Below, piece by piece: positions 34,992-47,222 of a stretch of 64,000 bases of DNA. The stretch covers positions 124,001-188,000 of the forward strand of contig AJFK01000112.1 in NCBI GenBank assembly GCA_000467715.1. Reading direction: 5' to 3'. The translations under genes were made by a program, and so were the position numbers. Position 1 is the stretch's first letter, and each line of letters starts with the position of its first letter. This DNA is from Hysterium pulicare CBS 123377. Lineage: Eukaryota; Ascomycota; Dothideomycetes; Hysteriales; Hysteriaceae. The notes beneath the pieces were generated by a model. The model made no database searches and was not told where the DNA came from. It saw only the letters and a list, made by a program, of their open reading frames with translations.

Positions 34992-36168
34992 ATGGATTCT
35001 CAACCCGACAGTATTCGCGGTCTGTTCGCCAGAGCGGAGGGAAAACGCCATGAGCTGGATTCGTCCTGGGATTCTAACAACGCCGCTTTCCAAGAAACTC
35101 TCGCCGCTGCTATTGCCACCTATGAAGAATGCTTGAGGCTGGCTGAACATGTCTCACTCTTCAGCCCAAATGAGGCTCTGGATGACATTGCGACGAGCGA
35201 TTTGCAGTAGGTGTTCCATGCAAGGTTCGCCATGGCTAGTCCTGAAGTCTCATCCGTCATAGGTACATGGCAATCAACTACCACCTTGCAGAGTTGGTAT
35301 TGAAAGTTACGGGAGGGGGACGCAAAACATATTTACAGCGTGCGAGAGATTGTTATGAACGATTCCTTAAACTTCTAGATTCGTACGATATTCTATCGAA
35401 GACTGATGCGACATTGCTGGAAACCTATCTAGAGAGTCGGGATTCGTTCTCTACGGCTTCCACCACAGATCCTGCTGCGCGGAGAGAAATGAAAATCGCT
35501 AGGTTTAGAGAGGAGAAAGATCTGAAGCGTAAACTTGAGGTTGGTACTTGCCATTCGTGAAGCAACACTTTCTAAGACCAGACTACATGCTTTAGTATCT
35601 TCGGCAAAACCCCCATGCGTTAGAAAGCGATGATCTGGCACTACGCCAACTTCACCTGACAAGCATCATGCTCCATGTTCTTCAGTGTTTTCAATCGTTG
35701 GAATCTATTGCACTTGAACTACAGATCCTAGCTCTGGCACCGCCACCTGTACCCCATTCCCCGAATGCCATTTCGGAAGATGTTCGCCAGAGGAACGGGG
35801 GAGCCCGCGAAGGATATTCGGAACGCCTTGACACGTCTTTATCGGGAACGATAAATGCGGGCCCTATTCTAAGTAGTGATGGTAAACCGCTTAGACCGTT
35901 TACTCTACTAGATACTCGACAAAGGTTGCAGCAGAGCGTATTTAGGCCCGATCACAGCTTGCCGACAATGACAATCGATGAGTATCTAGAGGAAGAAAGA
36001 CGAAGGGGCGGAATTATCGAAGGCGGTGGAGAGCAGTCTGGCATCAGACCAGAGCCGGACGAGGACGATTTGGAAAAGGCCGACGAAGAGACAATGAAAG
36101 CACGGGCATGGGATGAATTCAAAGAAGAGAACCCGAAGGGCTCAGGGAACACCCTGAACCGGGGTTGA
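34992..36168 (+). CDS. TAP42: PP2A-associated TOR signalling regulator Tap42 (alpha4/IGBP1)
   Basis: Three exons (34992-35206, 35263-35539, 35596-36168) give 354 aa. Tap42 binds PP2A-type catalytic subunits downstream of TORC1. The N-terminal two-thirds is the helical TPR-like domain (IATYEECLRLAEHVSLFS, YERFLKLLDSYDIL, REMKIARFREEKDLKRKLE, DLALRQLHLTSIMLHVLQ). The C-terminus has the conserved PTMTIDEYLEEERRRGGII and an acidic tail ending in the family-like AWDEFKEENPKGSGNTLNRG. Introns are 56 nt each and in frame. TSC1, another TOR-pathway gene, is 3 kb downstream. Confidence 0.95.
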
Positions 36169-36368
36169 TTTCACAGGTCTAGCCAGAGCATGTCGAGCGT
36201 AGGGGAATGTATAGATTGCAGTCAATTAGTTGCCTCACCAGTCCTCAAACCAGAACGAAGACACAAATAACCACACAAACTTTGAAACAGTATTAGGGAG
36301 ACTTGTTCTGAAAGACATTGTATTCCAAGCTTGGTACGAAGTCCGACCCATGTATTTCCCTTTAAGAT

Positions 36369-37468
36369 CTACTCCGGTGAGTATGGCTTCAACCAATTAT
36401 CCTGGCGATCCATGCCACTCTCCATGCTTTCTGGGAGGTTTGAATAGCTCCCGGGTGGCCATATACTTTTTGTAGTCTCAATTTTGTCGATTTTCTCAGA
36501 TGCTAGTCCAGGCCACTTCTGATAAATCAATCCCATAAGTTCTTTCGAAAGGACATCGTAACCCTGTTTGGAAAACAATTGGTTAAGGCTCGCTCGATAC
36601 CAGTATTGGGAGATCTGATCGCTCACTAAGTAGTCAAGGTGCAGTCCGTCCGTAAAATATCCTTTAGGGAATGCTTTTGCAGTTGATAAGCCACATCCTG
36701 GCAGTTGATCCTCAGTACCAGTTCCAGATTCAGAAACTGCGTTCACCAAGGCTTGCCAGTAATTGAGACCAGCGACACGATCCGTCACACGCTCATAAGA
36801 CTCCGCAATTTCCAATACCTTCTCTGCGTAGCATTTCTTGCTCATATAGGTGAGGTAAGCCCGACTCTCTCTCTCGGACTTCAAACGGTCATCAGGCGAT
36901 TGACAAGGATTCATGGACAGAGGACTTTGAGGAGGCTCTAGGACATTAATGGGTGGTGGAGTTATCAGCACCACTTTTGTTTTCTGCATGGCCTCCTCGG
37001 TCAAGATGGCCTCCACGAATTCTCGCAAATTTTTTTCATATGTATCCAATGGTACGTGAGCGCCGCTGGGGGGTAGACAAGCATCGTTGGCACCTAAGAA
37101 GAGGCTAACTAAGAGAGTGGGGGCCGCATACAGTTCTTTGGCCCTTTCAATGATGTGCGCGAAATGTAATTTGAGCCAAGTTGAATTGTATCTGGTTGGA
37201 GTGTCAGGTCAAGTATCAATAGGCTTTCCAACAGGCCATTGCATACCCTGCAACTCCTACACAAGTTTTCAGTGGGGGTTGCGTACAGATGGCTTAAACG
37301 GCGTGCTTAGTTGCATTGATAGGACCTACCTTCGTTGACAACTTCGGCTTTTCCACCATAAGCATTCTGTAACGCCCAACCGAAGCCGCGGTGAGGTTCA
37401 TCAAATCCCCACTGGGTGAGAGAGTCGCCGAATAATACGATCTTCGGGAGTTTGGGTGCGTTACGCAT
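36369..37468 (-). CDS. IAH1: GDSL esterase, isoamyl-acetate hydrolase (Iah1) family
   Basis: Three exons: 37468-37330, a 10-nt microexon 37256-37247, and 37191-36369, giving 323 aa. The family is SGNH hydrolases that cleave short-chain esters. Block I is KIVLFGDSLTQWGFD (catalytic Ser), block III is LFLGANDACLP, and block V is YFTDGLHLDYL (Asp and His). The microexon GAGTTGCAGG restores NEG|VAG|YNSTWL, matching the GxxGYNT-like block II; without it the frame breaks. The protein is longer at its C-terminus than yeast Iah1 (238 aa). Upstream in-frame starts (ATG 37480) are possible. It is convergent with TAP42. Confidence 0.88.
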
Positions 37469-39183
37469 ACTAAGTAACATTTTCAAAACAAGAAGTAGAT
37501 GAAGATTATCTATTAATTCTGTCGACAACTACATCAGTAAGTTGCTGCCTGGATCAGTGTACTGCGGTTGGCTAGGCAGCTATGTTTGCTGGACAAATCC
37601 TTAGTCATCGGACTCGACTACCGACGACAAACGAAGCTGACGAGCAGACCCATATGGCTAAAAGCACCTTCGCATCCGAATCACAAAAACTTGCACTTGC
37701 CCGAACTATGGGGACGCTCTCCGCAGCTTGCCGGTGCTGGAACCATTGGTGTCTGCAGCCGGAGGATGGGGGTGCATCTGCAAGGTACGCGAAGCCCCAA
37801 TTGGAGAGTACTTGGGAAACGATCAGTCTGCCATTCTTCATTCAGCGAGAAGGTTACAACGGAGCGACCGCTTGATGGCGAAATGGCCCTCGCCAGCCGC
37901 GAAAGCGTTGAAGTAAGGTTGCACGATACAAAAAGGGGGACGCTGATCGTTTGATAGCACGAAGCAGAAATTCACAAGCGAAGGACCGAATCAGATAGCG
38001 AACACAAGGGCAGTTTCCTTGCTTATCTCCCCGTCGCCCTTGTCGAAAACATATCGATAATCCGCTGCTACAACGACAGGGCATGGGTGCAATCCATGCT
38101 TAGAACCTTCGCTCATCGATTCCTGGCCTTCAGGCCTCTCACAATACTCCGTCTACACACTCCCAGGACGCTAGTGAGACCCAATACCCGTTGTTTCTAA
38201 CGCTTTTTCACGCTCCAGATTCCGCGCGTCACGGCGGGAAGGAGGCGCCGCCACAGAGTCAAGGGGCTACCTAGTCGTGGGGGAAACGTCAGGCCAATGA
38301 TTCTTTGCAGACTTCGACTTCTGGATCGGTAGCAGGCATCTGATCGAACACAATCGCCGCTACGGTCCTGACTGCATAGAAACCACTATTGGGAAAAGGG
38401 AATGTGCCTCGGTGCTGCCAGGCGGCTTGACAAGCTCGGCCGGCAGCCCGGAACGGGCATCGTACAAATGCAATAAAGCGATGGGTGACGAAGAAATGTA
38501 ATAGCCTCGGATTGCGCGGTGTTGATGGGATTGATGGGATTGATGGGATGGCGAGAGGCGATGGCGAATAGGCTTCGTTCCAGACGAGGGAAGGATGGCC
38601 TCCCACACGGCGGGCGAAACGGGGTCAGTAATTCTCATTATTTTATTTATTTGATAGGACGGCGGGCGCGGACGAGGGCAATTGCGCGAGCGAGGGAGCG
38701 AAAAGCAATAGTGCATGCTAAGACTGGCTAAGACATGTGGCGTGCAGCAAGCCACGCCCGCTTTGGCCAAGAGAACATGTCTGCAGGCAATATATGCATC
38801 CACATCCATATTCTATTGCAGCGCTGCTCCAGTGCTCCCCACCAGATGGACCGTGTTTCGGGCTTTGATTGCTTCTGACGCTCTTTAGACGACACTGTAC
38901 TTCCCTCCGCTGTCCCTAGACTGCCTGCCAGGCCCTCCGCAAAGGACAATGCTGGCCGAGGCAAATATCAATCGCTGACACCCCACGCCAGAGCTTGTGC
39001 TGCCACCTCCAGTTCACGGCCTTCAGCATGCTCACATTCCCAATTCACCTGCCTAGCACCCTGCATCACGAAGCCTACCGCCCTTCTTCGCGACACTCGT
39101 CGACTTGTCCGTCCCGGCTCACTGCCTGACTTTGCTCGTGCGCATACGACCGTGGACCACCGCGCTGACCCTTAAGCAGCGTC
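37469..39183. other. Intergenic region upstream of IAH1 and TSC1
   Basis: 1.7 kb between divergent genes. It holds overlapping non-homologous ORFs on both strands and the short tandem repeat listed separately. The last ~250 bp are C-rich and CT-rich, typical of a fungal 5' leader for TSC1. No RNA gene is seen. Confidence 0.4.
38522..38548. repeat. Three perfect tandem copies of a 9-bp unit (TTGATGGGA)
   Basis: Three head-to-tail copies are seen directly in noncoding DNA between IAH1 and TSC1, followed by a partial fourth. The length is typical of a minor minisatellite. No function can be assigned. Confidence 0.9.
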
Positions 39184-42100
39184 ATGGCGACTGGGTGAGA
39201 TCTCTTCACCTTCTTTACACCACAGATGGTGACCTCGCAGGCTGACCCATCTACCCACGCAGGTCGATGAGAGAAGCCGTTAAGGCTCTAACCACCGCAT
39301 TCTCGGCCCCAACTGTACCCTACCCTCTGCCAGTCGATCTCCAGCAAACAATCGAAGCATTCTTGGACAGACATGATGAGATTGACGACCACGACTCGCA
39401 ACGCCTGCAAGATGAGCTCCTCGCGCTATATAAGAGATATGTCTTGGGAAATCCAGAGAAGCATGGCCCATTTATTAGTGTCTTGAAGGCCCTCCGGCCT
39501 GCCATCCGCGGGGAAGCTCGTCTTGAAGAATGGTGGGATCTTGTCATTAGACCTACTATAGACGCAATAGGACACAAAAGGTCTGAGATCGAAGATGCGC
39601 GAGACTTCGTTCAAGGGATCCTGGTCTTCGACCTTGATGATGATAAAGACGGGGAAAACGCACGATTATCCGCTTTTATCTCGGCAAAGTTGTTGAACGC
39701 ATATCTTTTACGGACCAGACTTCCATCTACAGAAGAGGAGACGGTGTCTCCGGAGGATGAATTCATTGCTCGTGAATTGGAGTCTATACTGGTGGGATTT
39801 GGACGACGGAAGCCAAAGGTACGCCCCCTCTATGCATATTAGTGGCAAAATCCGTGGTCCGTAAAGCTCCAAGAAACCCCGTTGGTCTAAAGTTGCATTC
39901 CTTCAATATGTTACTGTCAAGTACATTACGGACAGATAGCATAGGATCGAGTCTTTCTTCTAAGCTCAGTCCATTGAGATACGACAAAGCAAAATATTGG
40001 CTGGCTGGGCACGAGTTCCGACGCCCACTGTCATCATTTTTAGTTTCCCGTCCAAACTGACGTGTTATTCAGGAGCTTCTTTTTGCCTTGGACGATCTAT
40101 TCCTCAAGAAGGATCACCGCGTTCAGGTACTAAACCTTCTAAGCGCTTTTGTCAGGCTCCAACCGCCGCATCTCCATCTTGTTCTAGATACACCTCTGAT
40201 CCAGCATCTCGAAAATTGTCTCATGATCGATACCTCCTCCACTGTGATTGAACTAGCGTTGATGGTTCTGATCATGTTTCTTCCCCATATCACAAGCTCA
40301 CTTACTTCGGACCATCATCTCTCTAGGCTGTTTTTGATATACAGTAGGGTTTTATGCTGGGACAAGTTTGGGGAGTTGGCGCACGAGGAGCAAAATGGAG
40401 ATGAGCAAAATCCAGAAAGTGGAGGCGGCGAACCATATGATGGCCTGGGAAGAGAGCAATCATGGGAAAAAGTCAAGAGATCATTCGATTACCCCGAAAA
40501 TGCGGCCCCTGGACTCTTACATTTTTTTACGTTTCTTTACGGACTCTTCCCGCTCAATTTCATGAGCTATATTCGAAAACCACGCAAGTATCTGAAAACC
40601 ATCGATTTTCCGGGGGCGGATGATTTTGATCTGGACCAAGATCTGATACGCAGCCGGACCGAGCCTTATCGCCGGGTTCACTTACTGCATCCCCATATGT
40701 TCACGACGACTGTCGAAGATGAATTAAGCGAACACCGGTGGCTGAAAAGTGATCCTGCCGACGTCGTGACTGAATGCATGGAACTTTGCGTGGCTGTATC
40801 GTCGACTCTTGACGACCCCGGCCCACCACCCACTACGAAATTACCTGATATTCCGGGGCCAATGGTTCCCACCGAAGACATTCCCCAAGATGGAGTGTTT
40901 GCTCTAGATGAAGAGCCGGCAACAAGTTGGAGGAATACCCAATCGACGATGTTCTCACCCTCGAACAACTGGCCTCCAGACAACATCGAATTTCCTCCAA
41001 ATTCCAACCAAAGTACCTACAGTCAATCACTTCCGAAATGTTCCAAACCCACAACTCCTGTTCTAAAGTCTCGCGATGTCATGGATAGCCCGACCCTTCC
41101 GGCGGCTTTGAAGGATGATGCTGATCATAGGAACTCACAGCTGAAGAAGCAACGGTCTCAGACTTTGCGAAAGGAAGGTTCTCTTCCCGGACCTCGGAGC
41201 ATCATTCCACCTTCGCCACGTCTGGAGAATTTTGCGCTTTCACTGTCTCATTCGCAAAGTCATCATTCAGGTTCTCCAACAAGGCCGGATTTTCAAGTGC
41301 AAAGCATTGCATCTCTCCAACGCGAGATTATGCTACTAAGGAATGATTTGAATTTCGAGCGGTACCTTAAGCTGCAACATCTTTCTCATATTGGCCAATT
41401 GCAGCGCAGGCACATCAAGGAAGTAACGGTCGAAGCAGAAACTCAAAACCTCATAAACACGAATCGCACCTTGAAGGCTAAGCTTGCGAAGGCCAACGAA
41501 TTGTACGCCCAGCTGAAAAAGGAGACTTTGACAAGTCGAAGTCAGTCCAAAAAATGGGAGAGTGAACTAAGCTCGAAAGTACGATCTTATAGAGAAGAGC
41601 AGAAGACTTGGCATGCCGATGAGGATAGTCTTCGCTTTGACTTGCAGAAAGCGCAACAGGACTGCGACCGCCTTAGAAGACTTGTTGTCGAAAGCGAGGC
41701 ACGAGAGTTGAATGCAACTCAAAAACTGCGTGCGCTAGAGTCGGATTTAGAGGACTTGGAGAGTCTCCGAAAACAGAATGAAATACTGCAGGAGAAGGTT
41801 CGAGACCTGCAAGAAAGCTCTGCGGAGTTGGGCGCAACGAGACAGGAGCGCGATCAGCTGCGAGACGATCTTGAGGTTGCCACCATGAAGCTGAGTAGCA
41901 GAGAGATGGAGCGAGAGCGGTCGATGAGATTGTACGAACGGAAAATATCGGAATTAGAGTCACGTCTACAGTCCTCGCAAAGAAATACCCAGCCAGGTCA
42001 GCTACCTGGCTCGGTGCAGCAGATGCTTGATTCAGCACTGGCTGCTAGCCAGGCGAAGTTGCAACAAATGAAGAAAACGCATTATCGTTTACTGGAGCAG

Positions 42101-42763
42101 TACACGGAGTTGCAAGTGCGTTACCAAGAGTTGGAAGGCCAACGGCAAGCGGAAACAAGCCGATTCGACATCTATAACCAAATCCCAGATGAACTTACCC
42201 CCAGCCAGCCTCCTACCCGCCAAAACAGCGGACTCGGCGGTTTTGGCTCAAAATATCCACGCCCACTTGTTACCAGCTCCCAGCAAGACTATGATTACTA
42301 TAACGAATACCATTCGCCCATTTCAGCTAACAGTCCGTCGAGCCAATTGTACACTCCGCGTCCTGTACGCCTCGAGTCTCTACACCATCAGAGATCAGTC
42401 AAAGAACCAGTCAGCCCTACCTTAGACTTATCCGCGGCATACGAATCATCCCTAAACGCGTCGTTTCATCTGCAAAATGCGCCTGACACTGTTGTATCAA
42501 GCGGTAAGAGTGGCTACTCGGTGGACACAAATAGCAGTAAAGGTGAGATGAAGGACAAGATTGTACCTAAGTCTGAGGTCAGGGTTTATGGACGTGGTAA
42601 GCATCCACTTAACTCTTAGGCTGCTTTCTGAACGCAATTAGTAGCTAATAGTGATCAACTAGGCGGTGCACAGAACATTGGCAAGAAATCAAAGGACAAG
42701 CACGACAAAAAGGACAAGCAACCGAAGTCAGGCGGCTTTCGAGGCTTGAGAGGAATCATGTGA
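39184..42763 (+). CDS. TSC1: Tuberous sclerosis complex subunit 1 homolog (Tsc1/hamartin)
   Basis: Four exons (39184-39194, 39263-39818, 40073-42596, 42663-42763) give 1063 aa. Tsc1 scaffolds the Tsc1-Tsc2 GAP complex that restrains Rheb and TORC1. The N-terminal ~350 residues are the helical hamartin core (DRHDEIDDHDSQRLQDELL, LLHFFTFLYGLFPLNFMSYI, RKPRKYLK). A disordered Ser/Pro segment follows, then a long coiled coil at about residues 600-880, and a basic C-terminus ending GGFRGLRGIM from the last exon. The first coding exon is only 11 nt (MAT plus two bases). The second intron is 254 nt. All joins are in phase. Neighbouring TAP42 is in the same pathway. Confidence 0.92.
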
Positions 42764-43502
42764 TTCAATCCGACGAGATCTCTGTGCATCATTTGTCCAA
42801 TCCAGCCCTCATCTTTACTGTGACATTCCTTCCGATGCTCAAACCGACGGTCCCCCAGTGCCAACGTTATCAAGATAAAACAGCACGAAGTCAACTCCGA
42901 CTTACCGCGATATTGGTCTGCACCACGCGAGTTTGAAAGGGAGTATAATCCAATCTAAAGTGTTTTGTTATAAGATATTCGATATGGATATGCAGGCGTT
43001 TGGTTCTCAACATAGAGACTTCACGCCGAAATCTACATCCTACCCACCGGCACAACGATCTCCGATTTGGGTCGAGGCCGTAACAGCTGGTAGACGCTTG
43101 GGCTCTGGCGTAGGTATATATGCTGCTACTTGCGTATGTACCTTAGTTAATGACCAAATGTTAGGCGTATATCTTGCAGATATGTGGGTGTATTTTCCTG
43201 TTGATGTTGGAAAAATTTAGCGAAGCAACTTAGGATTCTGGCACACGGAGCTTGTCATGAGGTTATTTAGAAGCTCTTCCTATAGACATGGTAGCCATGT
43301 GGCTGTCATCTGAACCCTGAATAATTTACTAAAACCATGTTTAGTCGGACATGTAAACTTAGGAAAATCTGGGTTGCTGTTGCTATCTGCATGATACTAG
43401 AGAGCGCTGCCTATTTCTCAAGACCTTATGTACGCTAATCGATCATGTTATATAATCACATAGTGTGGTATGTCCTATCACGCCAGCATTCCATGAATCG
43501 AT
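42764..43502. other. Convergent intergenic region, TSC1 / MLH1
   Basis: 739 bp between stop codons. A 95-codon plus-strand ORF (42933-43220) has no recognisable domain and poor codon character. The segment is otherwise AT-richer than the genes around it. I see nothing else. Confidence 0.4.
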
Positions 43503-45758
43503 TCAGCAGCGTTCGAACACCCTATATAACCCCTTCAAATTAGCCACCTCTATCACTCCACGCAACAACCCCTTTGTTGCCACCAACCTCGCCTTGAAAG
43601 CCGGAAAAAGCACATCTTCAATAGACCTCATCAACTGCTTCCTCCTTGCTGCTGTCTCGGGATCTCCTGTCGCCGTGGTTGGTAGACATTCTGGAACATA
43701 AAAACTGGCCAATTCTTGAAGAAAGGTATGGAAGCATCTCTTCTCATCCATCCAGTCGACATGAGGACCGAGCCGTAATAGGAACCGGGGGAGTTTGGCG
43801 AGAGAAGGCGTGTAGCCCTTGATGAGAAGGGGTATGGAGAGCAGCTGCCCGTCTTCCGAGATTTCCAGAGCAAAGTACTCGGAAAGCATGTCTCGACGAT
43901 CGAGGAGTCGCGACTTGACCGTAATAACGACCTCCTTCCAGTCAATTTCGTCTGCCGTATCTGTCAAGTCTTTCTCTTGATTTGCAGCAATCCGCAGGAG
44001 CGCTTCTAGATTCAATGTCGGATTGAACCGTATGCAGCCATAGTTTCCAAAGTCCGTGAGGCCGACTTGGTAGAAGTATTCGTTGGAAACCATGCCATAG
44101 TCAACGAGGTAGAGCTTTACGCCGCCTTGGATAGCTGCGATCCTTTTCTGCTCGTCAACTACTCCTACGAAAGTGTGGCTGGCGACGATATCCGTCAGTT
44201 CATTGTGCATACTTTCTCGGACCTCCGCGCGCAGTTCTTTCACAGTAGTGAGTCGGCAGAGAGTGGGTTCTTTCTCGGAATATTCGTATTCCATATCTTC
44301 GGGGATTGAGTCATCCTGCAAAGCGGCGTCTGAGGACCGTTGGCCTGGACGCAGCATTGAGGTAATCTTCCTTGCGTTTGCATCGGTTCGAACAAGATTG
44401 TTCTCATAGATTCTCTTTGCCGAGGACTTCTGCGTTCCGGATTTTGGAACAGGTCCATTGAACTCTAATGCCGTGCTGGAACCTGGATTTTTTACTGGCG
44501 TTGCGAATGGAACCTTGGGTCCTGATAGCAGACTTTGTGTCATGAATGAGCGACTGGTATCCACGCTGCTGAGGCTAGCTCGAATCTCGTCACAGATAGT
44601 GCTGATGATTTCATCCTCGTTTAAGAAATGCACTTCACGTTTGGTAGGATGGACGTTGACATCGACGCGTTGTGGATCGATGTCCAAACGCAGGTAGATA
44701 AAAGGATGACCTCCTTTCGGAAGGAAAGTAGTATAGGTTTGTTCTATAGCTCTCTTGATGGCCACGGACTCGACAGACCGATTGTTGATGAAAAGAAGGA
44801 GGGTGGTCCGCTTTGCGCCATAATTCGCATTGCTGATCCAGGCCTCGCCTTTGAAGCCCCAGCGTTCATTTGCGGTAATGAAGTGAACCAGCTCATTGGC
44901 AACAGAGCCCCCGTGAATCTGGCGAATACGATCGACGAGACTCGCATTAGCTGGAACAGATATCCCCGCGCCTGCATCACCGTGCTTTTTGCACGAGACC
45001 GAAACTCCGCTGCAGTGAACTGCATATCGCCCGACGAGGTCTAGGATTTTTGCATACTCTTCACTCGCGGAACGGAAAGCTCGTCTGCGCGATGGAACGT
45101 TGTAGAAAAGATCCTCGACCTGAGGAGTTTGAGTTTAACACCTGCGTAGAGAGGGGTAAGGCTTACAGTGATCTGAGTTCCAGGTCGACCGGCAATGGGC
45201 TTTGGATCGGCACTTTGTCCTGGCTTTGTTGATACAAGCTTGCCATCCGCGTAATGTGCGCGCCATGCACAGCTTGACTCTTTGGTCCTCGTCGTAACGT
45301 TCAGATGGGCAATATGGCTGATGCTAGCCAGAGCTTCGCCACGGAAGCCATATGTTCCAATGGAAGTGAGATCTTCAAACGCCTTCAATTTTGAGGTTGT
45401 GAAACGTTCGCAGAGAATAGTCAGATCTTCTTTCTGCGCCAGTGTTAGCATGCCGGGTGAAGGTACGGGGAGTAGAACTCACCTCTATGCCATGTCCATT
45501 ATCTGTGATTTGAAGAAGCTTCAGGCCTCCGTCCTTGACCATGATTTCAAGAGCAGTCGAACCTGCATCAACTGCATTTTCCATGAGTTCCTTTAAAGCA
45601 TGTACTGGGGCCACTATAATTTCCCCTGCGGCAATCTTGTTCACGACATCTTGAGCAAGAGCTTTTATTCTGCGCGGCGCCGGCAGCACGATATCTGCGT
45701 CGGCCTTTCGTTTCGTACCCCTCGGGGAGGCCGAAACGTTCTCCGTGCCATCTTCCAT
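43503..45758 (-). CDS. MLH1: DNA mismatch repair protein Mlh1
   Basis: Three exons (45758-45483, 45433-45167, 45119-43503) give 719 aa. Mlh1 pairs with Pms1/Mlh3 in mismatch repair and meiosis. The GHKL ATPase motifs are intact: [19 protein letters not shown], then [20 protein letters not shown] and EALASIS, and [20 protein letters not shown]. The transducer domain has FINNRSVES and [14 protein letters not shown]. The C-terminal dimerisation domain has [22 protein letters not shown] and the protein ends YRVFERC, the invariant Mlh1 tail that completes the endonuclease site of its partner. Introns are 49 and 47 nt, both in phase. Confidence 0.97.
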
Positions 45759-46195
45759 ATTTGTCGTCGTAATATTGTTGATGCAGCGAACCTTGGACGA
45801 CGGATATGGTGAGATGTAGATGGGTAGAGTGTAATCACGTGGTAACCGGCGGAGTTCACTCGCCCCTAAAGTCTCGAAGAGGTATAGAGAGAATAACCTT
45901 CAATCCTCATGGCTCAAAGACAGCAACCATCCTTGGACAATTCCAGCAGTAATTTATATGAGAGCGACATAAATGGTCAAACGCGGTTGATGCTAAGACA
46001 TATTTGATTCTTTTGCGTCTTGATACAAAGGTAATGGCCCACATCTTCCGCCGTCACAAGGAAGTTGTTCTTGCTTCACAGAACCCCGAGTTGAATGGCA
46101 AGCACGTGCTAGGGCGGAGGTACAGCCCTGGAGGTAGTCAAAACATTGCGCGCGTCTTCCACTTCAAAGTCACAAACCAACTCCACAAGCTCGCC
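45759..46195. promoter_or_regulatory. Shared divergent promoter, MLH1 / MZT1
   Basis: 437 bp between start codons. An in-frame extension of MZT1 reaches back to ATG 46034 but does not resemble the family, so this stretch is treated as promoter and leader. No ACGCGT box is seen. Confidence 0.4.
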
Positions 46196-46565
46196 ATGCC
46201 GCAACCCGACGTCGATAAGCGCCAAGCGGCGCGCGAAGTTATCGACATTCTTCATGAAATCGCAACTCTGCTTGTCCGTTACTAATACCTCCATTCCGCG
46301 TCCCTTGCCAACACTGCTAACAACAATTAGAACACCCAGCTCAACCGCCAACAACTCTCCTACTGCGTCTCTCTGATTGAGAATGGCGTCAATCCTGAAG
46401 CATTAGCGGTAGGCTGACACCCATCAGAAACCTGCGGGCCCCCACGCTCTCGGAGCGGATAGTCTGCTTATCAAGATACGATTCTGATAGCGGATGTAGA
46501 ATGTGATTAGGGAGCTCAGGACCCAGTACCCGCAATCGCTGGATGAGGAGCAGCAGCAGAGATAA
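46196..46565 (+). CDS. MZT1: Mitotic-spindle organizing protein 1 (Mzt1/MOZART1)
   Basis: Three tiny exons (46196-46273, 46331-46408, 46500-46565) give 73 aa, the normal Mzt1 size. Mzt1 binds GCP N-termini and helps recruit and activate gamma-tubulin complexes. The whole Mzt1 helix bundle is present: QAAREVIDILHEIATLL, then NTQLNRQQLSYCVSLIENGV, then NPEALANVIRELR, with a Gln-rich end. Both introns (57 and 91 nt) fall in phase 0. The donor of intron 1 is GTCCGT, a weak form. The ATG at 46196 is chosen by family length; an in-frame ATG at 46034 would add 54 unrelated residues. It is divergent to MLH1. Confidence 0.93.
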
Positions 46566-47222
46566 AATGTTTGGGAGCTGCATGAACCGTCTTCTAGCTC
46601 CCACCCCTCGGATTGTCTACACAACTCACGAGCTCCGGAAGCTCCATCCGCTGCTGTCTTCGCTGAGAGCGATATTACGATTTAAGCATACTCTACGTTC
46701 TGCATCAGGCCTGAAGAAGTTTTCCCAGTGTAACTCTAATAAGGAGCATGTTCGCTGCCAATGTTGACTATTGGTACTGCATGTGCCCTTCTAATCCTGC
46801 GTGGGGCAGAGTGGAGAAGGTTTGCCTTAAATCGTCGGAGGTACGCTGCGAATCTCTATACAAAGTCAATCATAGCACTAAGCGCTTGGTAGCTAGCAAT
46901 CCGAAGTATGATCTAGAACCTAATCACACGGAGTGACACTATGCCAAGTGACATGCTTGGATGCAGCCTCTTTCCAGGAAAGTGACTTCGGCGTGGTATA
47001 TTTTTATGGTTTTCGACTACGCAATGCTCTTGACATGGAAGCCATTCCCAATCCCTAGTCTAGTCTCCTAAAGAGATGTACATATAGAAACACACAGGAA
47101 ATATGCATAATTAAGGCTAGCTTCTTGCTCTTGGCTTCGACTGTCTATATCAATGGGGTATAGGTCTACTTATAATACGCCTCTAGTACATTTACTCCAA
47201 TTTCGGCAATTTCCCCAACATA
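46566..47222. other. Convergent intergenic region, MZT1 / GNAT gene
   Basis: 657 bp of convergent 3' sequence. Only short overlapping ORFs occur, with no domain. Probably 3' UTRs. Confidence 0.4.
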
